Shown here piece by piece: positions 57,291 through 64,000 of a DNA stretch of 64,000 bases. A program made the translations under genes and the position numbers. The notes beneath the pieces were generated by a model. It worked only from the letters and a program-made list of their open reading frames with translations. It was not told where the DNA came from and ran no database searches. Position 1 is the first letter of the stretch. Every line of letters starts with the position of its first letter. The DNA lies in NCBI GenBank assembly GCA_015680685.1, contig MNCI01023742.1, forward strand, positions 732,234 through 796,233, in the 5' to 3' direction. The stretch comes from Gnetum montanum (lineage: Eukaryota > Streptophyta > Gnetopsida > Gnetales > Gnetaceae).

Positions 57291-58956
57291 TGGTGGCTGT
57301 TGTGGCCTTGCCCTTTTCTTTGTCTCTCTTTGCATGTGCATTCTTGTAGGCTACATAAGCCAAGTCCATAATGGCTTCTACCGCATCCTATATGCTCTTT
57401 GTCTAAGCAAAAACTTGGCTAAGAGAACATGGGGCTAAAAAGTACAACTTTTATTTAATAAAATCATTTACTACACCCTTAAAAATTTCCAATAGCTGGG
57501 TTTCGATGATTGGCTCATGAATCTCATTTAGGGAGGTGCTCCAATGTTGTATGAATTTTTGCACTAGTTCCAATGCTCCTTGTTTTACGTTCATTAGCTA
57601 GTCTAGCATGACCTCCAACTTCAAGTTGTACTTGAAGCAGGTTATGATTTAGGTTAGCAACTCCTCTAGAATTAAGATGGAAGCTCTAGGAAGTGCACAA
57701 TACCAGTTGAGTGCTTTACTAGTAAGATACATGGAAAAAACATAGATGATCACGTGTGGCCATGCTTGCAATAGTAAGCACTCAAAATAGAAAGTCACTA
57801 AGTGAGTGTTGGGGTCATCCTCATCATTGTACTTTGTTAACTAGGGAAGTTGGACCCCAGGAGGTAGTGTTAGTAGAGGAGCCACAGGGCTAATGGGATC
57901 ATCTTGGTAGAAGTCCATTACATGGACCACCTCTGAGTTGGCTACTTTAAGCTGCCTGACCTCTTCTGTGAGAGTTTGAATAAGTTAGAATGTTTGGTCC
58001 AGACTTGGGGATGTTGCAAAGGGTTGCATTGGTTGTGCTATTGGTGATGTCATCAGAGCAGCCCAGAGCCCTGTAGTGGGTTGTGCCACCATGTGTGACG
58101 CTTGGTACATTTGTTGCTGCGTATACTACAGTACGTGTGATAGTTGTACTATGGGTACAAATTTTGGGACCCACCACGTAGTTGAGGCTAGGGCTATTAT
58201 TGGTGGTGGGACTGAGATAGTGGGGATGATAGAAATGTGACTTGTGTGTGGCTGCGATATGGGTATGATATGCACATACAACAGCATTGGTGTCATAGAT
58301 GCCATATGTGAAGGCTAAATAGGCTATGAAGAAATGACAAAAGAAAATGAGGCAAAAGGTCCTATGTTCTATTGCACAAGCAAGACCTGGTGGCTAGCTA
58401 CCACTAGCAAAGATTTGGGCTTCAGAAGTGTCAATGCTACCTCAAAGAAGGTAGAGGACTATGACTAATGCAATAAGAAAATAGAGGTAGACTACGGGAT
58501 GGAGACATAGAACAGGATGCCACCGTTAGAGCAAGATTCAAACTCCTCCTACCCATCATGCAGGGGTTCACCATAATTTGATGCTACGTCCTACTCTCTC
58601 TACCCACTCACCGTAACAAGTTGGTCCAAAATCCATTTTAATTTTTTGGTAAGTAGTATCATGGCATCAAGGGTGGGAAGGAACTTCCTCCCATTTTGGT
58701 GGATAATCTCAAAACTAGGCTTTGCTTTCATTTCCTGGTAGTCTAAGGATAGGCCTACTTAAAGCTTAGCACATAGGAAATTGTATTGTTCATCATCAAG
58801 CACCCTGTGTTCGAGTGATTGATGTCATAGTCTAAGAGACCACCATTGTGGTCACATAGGACTATGTGGTTGCTCAACATCTTTGACATGTTGAATGAGG
58901 TGAGCCACCTCCAAGCTTAAGATAGCAGCTAAGGTGTTAATAGGGTTCATTTTCAT
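57291..58956 (-). pseudogene. gag: gag of element 4 (C-terminus deleted)
   Basis: From ATG 58956 or 58950 on the minus strand (MKMNPINTLAAILSLEVAHL), through DEQYNFLCAKL and ALIQNGRKF-like residues (about 58680-58800), an upstream variable region (57947-58300), the core (DDPISPVAPLLTLPP, about 57860-57920) and helices to about 57430, ending in the Lys-rich region at the 57291 deletion. Stops throughout. Confidence 0.75.
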
Positions 58957-59418
58957 TGTGTAGGAAAATCATGAGGAATTAAGATCCTTGCAAATACACT
59001 TAAATGTAGAAAATTTTAAAGTAAAATGGCTAAGTATGAAAACTATAAAAAAAATAGGCCAAAAATGGCTAAGTCTAGAAACGTTAAAAAAATAGTTCTC
59101 TAATGTTACGCTCATCACACTCTAAGGGACTATTATGCTCATTGGGTTGTCACACTATACAAAACACTTAAAGCTTGATGCAATTGACACAATTTGGGCT
59201 TTTTTTTCCTATGGTGTTCCAAAGGAACTATCAACTAGGATCAATTAACACTAGCCAGAATGTAGACAACTCCTGCACTAGCCTATGATCAAGCTACTGC
59301 CATGGTAGGTCCATAGGAGTGTTGCATCTTTGCTAGCTTACCACTAGTGATAGGGGTGTAGAAAGCATGTGGGACTACCCTTTGCACATAGAAGGAATGG
59401 AAGGCTCTGCTTCAAAAC
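58957..59418 (-). other. Leader of element 4
   Basis: Between gag and the 5' LTR. Has about two ATGGCTAAGT leader units (59019-59090). The PBS position (about 59400-59418) no longer matches the 19-base PBS of elements 1 and 3. No gene. Confidence 0.55.
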
Positions 59419-61274
59419 TGTGACATCCAAAAACATCAATGGATGAAACACCAAGAGGTCCGTGGGCATATAGCCTATCCCTGAATCCATGTGAGGATTG
59501 TGCTGGGAAAATGGAAATGAGGTTCCTTGAATAGTCTAGTTGATCAGATAGGGACTTACATGGTGTAACAATAACTATTTGTAAAAAGGATTTTAGTGAG
59601 TTACGTGTTGGAGCCGGGATAGCAAGCAAGAACATAACATAGAGTCTCAGCCCGAAAAACTATAACATGAATGTGAAAATGTGTATCAACAGCAAAAGAG
59701 AATGTAAGAGGAATGCTAAAAATCTAAAACAAATGCTAAGAAAGAAAATGGAACAAGAGTTTGAGGGTGGAGAAATGCACCATCCCAAAACTAGGGAGTG
59801 TAACTTTCAATTGAAAAGTGTGTGAAACTAGTACATGGTGTCTGACAGGCATACCTACAGCATAGTGATGTGGTCATAGTCTCTAGAACATTAGGGATGT
59901 AGTGTTGGTAGCTACAAGGGAGGCTGAACTTGCTACGTTGGTGATCGTCATGTTGTACAGGTGCAAGGAAGACTACATTGCAATACTTGCCAAGGTGTGA
60001 AGCTCGAGTGCTTAGGTGTTGGAGTAGTGAAGATGCTAGGAATGCTCAATGCTCAAATGATTTACCCACCACTAAAATGCTAGTCGTCAGGGTATTTATA
60101 GGGCTAGGTTTGGCATGAGATGTGTATTAGACACCCCGTGGCCTAGGTGCCATGTGGCACAGGCATGGATAGGTCACACTAACATGTTAAGCTCAAAGTT
60201 TTACACTCTGTAGGACAAGAATGGGAACCTAGAGTCGGTCACACTGTGACCACATCACTTAGACTACACATCCTGGACTTTGAGAGACTGCCATGTACCT
60301 ACAAATAATGTCAAAACAATGCAACTTGGAGTCTACACTCTGGGACTACATCTTCCCCCTCTTCCAAGTAGAGTCAAGCATAGGGACAATTTTGGGGATC
60401 AATGAGGGGTGCAAAAGTAAGGCAAATTGCTAATCTTGGCCTTCAAAGGGACATCAAAGCTAAAATGAAGGTTGCTTTTTGGAAGCTTCTGGAGGCTTTC
60501 AGAGGCATTTTTCATGTGTCAAGCTAGCTACGCTACATAGTGTGACAAAATGTAGAATGAACACTTAGTAAACTTTTTGCAACTTTAACTTGCTACACTC
60601 ATCACGCTATCTATGCTACATAGTGTAGCAAAGCATAGCACGAGTACTTTGATAAATTTTAACAAAATTTGTAATGTTTCGCCATGGAACGCTAACCATA
60701 CTCTAGTGTAGCCTCAAAAGCTAGAAAACTAGCAAATGCATCTTCCATGTCAAGCTAGCTTAATAGATCCTTGTCCAACACTTAGAAAAAATTTGGCCTT
60801 GAAACCTATGTCAAGCTTGCTATGATATGCAGCATAGCAGAGCATGATAGCTCACAAGATAGAAAATTTGCCAAACTGTTCATTCCATTCTGAACACTTT
60901 TTGACAAACTAGCTTAGTACTTCGATGAACTAGAAATTAGGACATGTGTCAAGTTGGGCAAGCTATATAGCATAGCAAGTTTGACAGTTCAGGAGATAGG
61001 AAATTTACTAAGCTATTTGGTCTATCCCAAGCAAATTTTGATCACTTCTAGCTTGACATTTGTGCAAAATGGCCATGGAACTATATGCTATGTTAGCTGT
61101 GCTGGGGAGCATAGCAAATAGACTTGGAAAACTTTTTCAAAAATCAGGACTTCATGTGTGTTACGTTTTCTACATTGCATAGTGTGACACCAAACATAGA
61201 AAATTTTGCTCAAGTTTTGACACTCAAAAAAATATGTCATTGAACTGCAAGAGCCCAAAATTGGTGTTGTTTCA
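59419..61274 (-). repeat. 5' LTR of element 4
   Basis: Begins TGTGACATCC, ends TTGGTGTTGTTTCA, pairs with 44172-46053. Minus-strand TATA box CCTATAAATACC at about 60090-60102. Confidence 0.9.
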
Positions 61275-61279
61275 ATGAG
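61275..61279. repeat. Target-site duplication ATGAG (right)
   Basis: Exact match of 44167-44171. Confidence 0.9.
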
Positions 61280-61460
61280 CCACATTGTTGAATTTGAAAT
61301 CCTACCTTTTTCAATCAATACTATTTAAACATCTTAGTAACTAAGAATGATCAAATTCTAAACTTAATTTTTCTCCATCCTTTAATTACATTAATATATT
61401 TAGGTGGTATAGTTATAACACAATAAAAAAACTATTGAATAAATGAGTGAATAAATTTAC

Positions 61461-63125
61461 CTAATTCTGTGCCCTGGTCCACACACCAAATTCATGATGT
61501 TGATGTTGGATGACATTTGATTCATGGAAACACAACCATCTACTACAATGACATTGATATATCTAGTGAAGTAGATCATAAGACATATGAAAATGGACTA
61601 CAATATAAATCCAAAGAGAACAAAAGCATATACCTGTGTCAATTATGCAAGCATCCATCATGGCATTGTTTGAACAAGATATATGAATGCCATGGGTGTT
61701 TGGACACGTATTCAATGCCTACGCTTTTAGTCCATGTACAATAATTTTTCATGAACCAAACAAAATGACATGTAGCTGTGTGCTATTCATCACTCTCAAG
61801 TTTCTCAATTCTACGTTACTTGCATTATTGAATGTGAGTTCCTAGAAATTCAACTTTAAAGTACATTAATTTTACCCTTAAATTTGTTAAGATGCAAAAG
61901 AATATTAGCTTTAATTTCTTACAGTTGGGGCTGATGCACATTACTGCACAAACAAGAAAAGAAAGAAAGAGAGAAAGAAAAGGACCCTGTGAGATGAGGA
62001 AAAAAAAATAGACCATAGGCAATTCACAATCAAAATGGATTCATAATGGGTTTTATGATACTAGTGGTACCTTTGTGTTCTTGCATGCCCACCATTGATG
62101 AGCATTGTCATCCATGCTACCATTTCCCTACAACACAAAATCTTGCAAATGCTCAAAGATAATCCAAAATTGATTTCCTTGACCTCCGTAAGCACTTATT
62201 TTTGAAGATGCTTTCACTGTCTTATGAATCTGTCAACAAAAAAAATTCAGTGTATGTGCATAAATTTAGTAGACCAAGAAAAGGGGAACCATGAGAAATA
62301 AATAATTTATAAAATCACGACTATTTTAAGATAAATAATATCCAATTGTGCTATTTGAAAAATATGATTTGCAAAGTACTTGAAAGTATAATTTGCCATT
62401 GCAAGGGCTAGTGAATGTGATTGGTGATACAAGGTAGGTCTTACCAGTAGGGACCACCAGTGCCTTAGGCAAGGTAGCATCATTGCATGTTGTAGCCCAG
62501 GTTGTCAAAAAAGCTTGAAAAAAAGAATGAAATATTTAGGTATATAATATATGATATATAGAATAGATATAAGACCTTATTTGGCTCTTTGCAATGCTAC
62601 TAAATTGTAAGGTAATACAGTGAGTTGCTATTGGCAATAATCATTTGCACTACAAAACACTGTTTATGGGTTGCTCAAATTTTCCAGAGTTCAAACCACT
62701 TCCAATTAATTGGTTTTAGAAAAAGTAGAAAACTTAGTGGATTGATCCATAACATATATAATATAATAATGTAATAGAACCAATGATGAGCTACTTGATC
62801 TTGTCCATGCAACACAACATAAAATACTAGGTTGGCAAATTCCTGACTGAATTATCTTCATTTCATTCCATTTCTAATTTTGAACTCATTGAATAGAAAC
62901 CAACCAAGCCCAAGTCTGTACCTTTTGATTGTCAGTGACTCTATCTTCTTTGGCTTCATAGTTGTCAACATTGAAGATCTTACTCGTAGCCATGGCAACC
63001 AAAGCTTTACAATTATTAAGCAAAAATGGAAATGATGATGGATTATTAATATTATTGGCACCAAAAGCCTTACGATTATAATGCAAAAACAAAAATGATG
63101 ATGAAAGTGTACAACTTATGTGCAA
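61461..63125 (-). pseudogene. Polygalacturonase (glycoside hydrolase 28) pseudogene, 5' part
   Basis: Minus-strand exons: 62922 to about 62993 (up to 63125 if the upstream frame is used; IFNVDNYEAKEDRVTDNQ), 62380-62513 (AFLTTWATTCND, LVVPTGKTYLVSPITF, CNGKLYFQ), 62071-62229 (GGQGNQFWIIFEHLQDFVL, stop, GNGSMDD, WWACKNTK), 61923-61943 (stop, CASAPT), 61634-61841 (LTFNNASNVELRNLRVMNST, NTHGIHISCSNN), 61461-61539 (DGCVSMNQMSSNINI, CGPGHRIS). All introns are GT-AG, and phases agree except a likely 2-bp slip between the first two exons. The family hydrolyses pectin in cell walls. The motifs NTDG, GDDC and GHG have become NTHG, TDGC and GHR, and there are four stops in this part. No signal peptide is seen. 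Confidence 0.88.
62994..63119 (-). repeat. Tandem duplication at the start of the polygalacturonase first exon
   Basis: On the minus strand CGTAAGGCTTTTGGTGCC (about 63055-63072) and TGTAAAGCTTTGGTTGCC (about 62994-63011) end two loosely repeated units of roughly 65 bp, each preceded by CATCATCATTT. The expected secretion signal is absent. Confidence 0.5.
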
Positions 63126-64000
63126 TGTTGGATAGGCATAGCTAACAATGGAATGATATGGTCACAGCTCCTGGATTGTTACCAATGGCGTGCTAACAAG
63201 AACCGATGAGCTGATCCTTACTGAGTTAAGAACTACTACATTGGATTGAAGAGAGATTTGAGAAGTGGTAATATTGGGGTTTTCTATTCATCAACCTTCC
63301 TCTTGCCAACCTCCTTGCCAAAGCTAATTGCCAAAATGTCAATCTCTAGAAGCCAATCGCAAGAAAGCCAAATCGAAAAGCCAACCCCTTGAATGTTGTT
63401 TGCTGGGGGTATTTATAGGGCCAAGAGCAGGAGAGAGACGTGGTTTAGACACCATGTTTTCTAGGTCCCACATGGCATGAATTATGGATGTGCTACACTG
63501 ACGTGTAGTGCTACGCTGATGTGCTACGCTGAATTGCTACGCTGATGTGCTACGCTGAATTGCTACGCTGAGTGGACGAGGTTGGAAATGAAACTTACTG
63601 ATCTGTGACCATATCATTCGAACTGCATGTTTCAGAACCTAAAGGACTGCTATGTTTTTTAGAAAAAATGTTATCATCAAATGCAAAGTGGAGCCTACGC
63701 TCCAGGACTACGTCTTCCCTCCTCTTGCGAGTAGGGGCAAGCGTAGGGACAACTTTAGGAATCAACAAGGGGATGCAAAACAAAGAAAACTGCTAATCTT
63801 GTCTATCGAGGAGATACTAGAGTAGAAATGAACACTGCCAATGGGTGCTAGAGCTACTAGAGATATCCTAAGGCTTCTTCATGAGTGTTACGCTATCTAC
63901 GCTAACCAGCATAGTGGCACAGCATGAACACTTTGCTTGTTACGCTGTGCTATGGTAGGTAGCGTAGCGTAGTGTAGTAGTCAGTCTAGCATGAATTTGA
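63120..64000 (-). repeat. Element 5: partial LTR related to element 4 LTRs
   Basis: Follows the element 4 LTRs from about 420 bp into them (GACAGGCATAGC against GGATAGGCATAGC), with GGTATTTATAGGGC (TATA box on the minus strand, about 63408-63420), the GGGACTACATCTTCC-like block near 63700 and GGGGATCAA-like text near 63750. It runs off the window, so orientation and borders of the parent element cannot be seen. Confidence 0.68.
63486..63575. repeat. Short tandem repeat GCTACGCTGA(A/T)-type
   Basis: Five to six copies of a 15-17 bp unit (TGCTACGCTGATG, TGCTACGCTGAAT) in the U3 region just upstream of the minus-strand TATA box. It amplifies the CTACGCT motif common to all the LTRs here. Confidence 0.8.

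Larger units (their letters stand above)
44172..61274 (-). mobile_element. Element 4: complete Tat-like retrotransposon with antisense module (17.1 kb), inserted in a polygalacturonase intron
   Basis: LTRs at 44172-46053 (3') and 59419-61274 (5'), ATGAG duplications, all parts on the minus strand: leader, gag, truncated protease, [antisense gene on plus, 51989 to about 56340], RT, RNase H, second RNase H, integrase, repeat array, 3' UTR, PPT. The halves of the host gene on either side splice in phase, independently confirming the borders. The LTRs differ more than those of element 1 by eye, so it is old. Internal deletions at 57290 (about 1.6 kb) and 56341 (about 0.43 kb) are visible against element 2. 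Confidence 0.92.

Noticed and set aside
61517-61744. 75-residue plus-strand ORF between elements
   Set aside because: Lies opposite polygalacturonase exons that are supported by splice phase and family motifs.
63605-63796. 63-residue ORF near the right edge
   Set aside because: Sits in LTR sequence homologous to non-coding parts of element 4 LTRs.
1-64000. tRNA, rRNA or other structured RNA genes
   Set aside because: I looked for tRNA-like A and B boxes and rRNA-like segments and found nothing I could support. The only tRNA-related sequences are the primer-binding sites.

Overview
The window looks like plant nuclear DNA: AT-rich, full of introns, and built almost entirely from decayed, nested LTR retrotransposons of the Ty3/gypsy class. 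They carry a retroviral-type RNase H followed by a second RNase H domain and then integrase, the arrangement of the Tat/Ogre clade. Complete copies are about 17 kb. A large-genome seed plant, perhaps a gymnosperm, fits, but I cannot name the species. All alignments were made by eye; identities are estimates.

Layout. (0) A minus-strand element, 1-5965 and 23142-27424, entering from outside the left edge and interrupted by (1) a complete plus-strand element, 5966-23141, with 1.23-kb LTRs and target duplication GCTAC. (2) An LTR-less minus-strand fragment, about 27467-35942. (3) A minus-strand element without pol, about 35943-43287, whose right LTR truncates a host gene. (4) A complete minus-strand element, 44172-61274, with about 1.87-kb LTRs and target duplication ATGAG. 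(5) Part of another related LTR, about 63120-64000. The only host gene I see is a polygalacturonase pseudogene on the minus strand (exons from 63125 down to 43288). Element 4 sits inside one of its introns, so its two halves lie 17 kb apart here.

Main discovery. Elements 0, 1, 2 and 4 share the order LTR - PBS - gag - protease - [antisense gene] - RT - RNase H - second RNase H - integrase - 3' UTR - PPT - LTR. The bracketed module is a gene on the strand opposite to gag-pol. I could reconstruct it as eight exons with conserved exon lengths (exon 1 about 116-119 bp, exon 2 about 450 bp, exon 3 about 267-275 bp), conserved GT/AG sites, recognisable protein similarity between diverged families, and in three copies a TATA box 125-150 bp before the ATG. 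Its fourth exon has a weak look of a plant mobile domain (PMD). The module is bordered on both sides by degenerate repeats built on a GTTTAAGGCC-like core, and the same repeats lie between integrase and the 3' UTR. Element 3 lacks both the antisense module and pol and has a fused repeat block where the module would be, so it is either an excision product or an empty-site relative.

All gag, pol and antisense copies carry stops or frameshifts; none looks functional as written. In element 1 most in-frame stops are TAG, as expected from decay of methylated CAG and from TGG codons.
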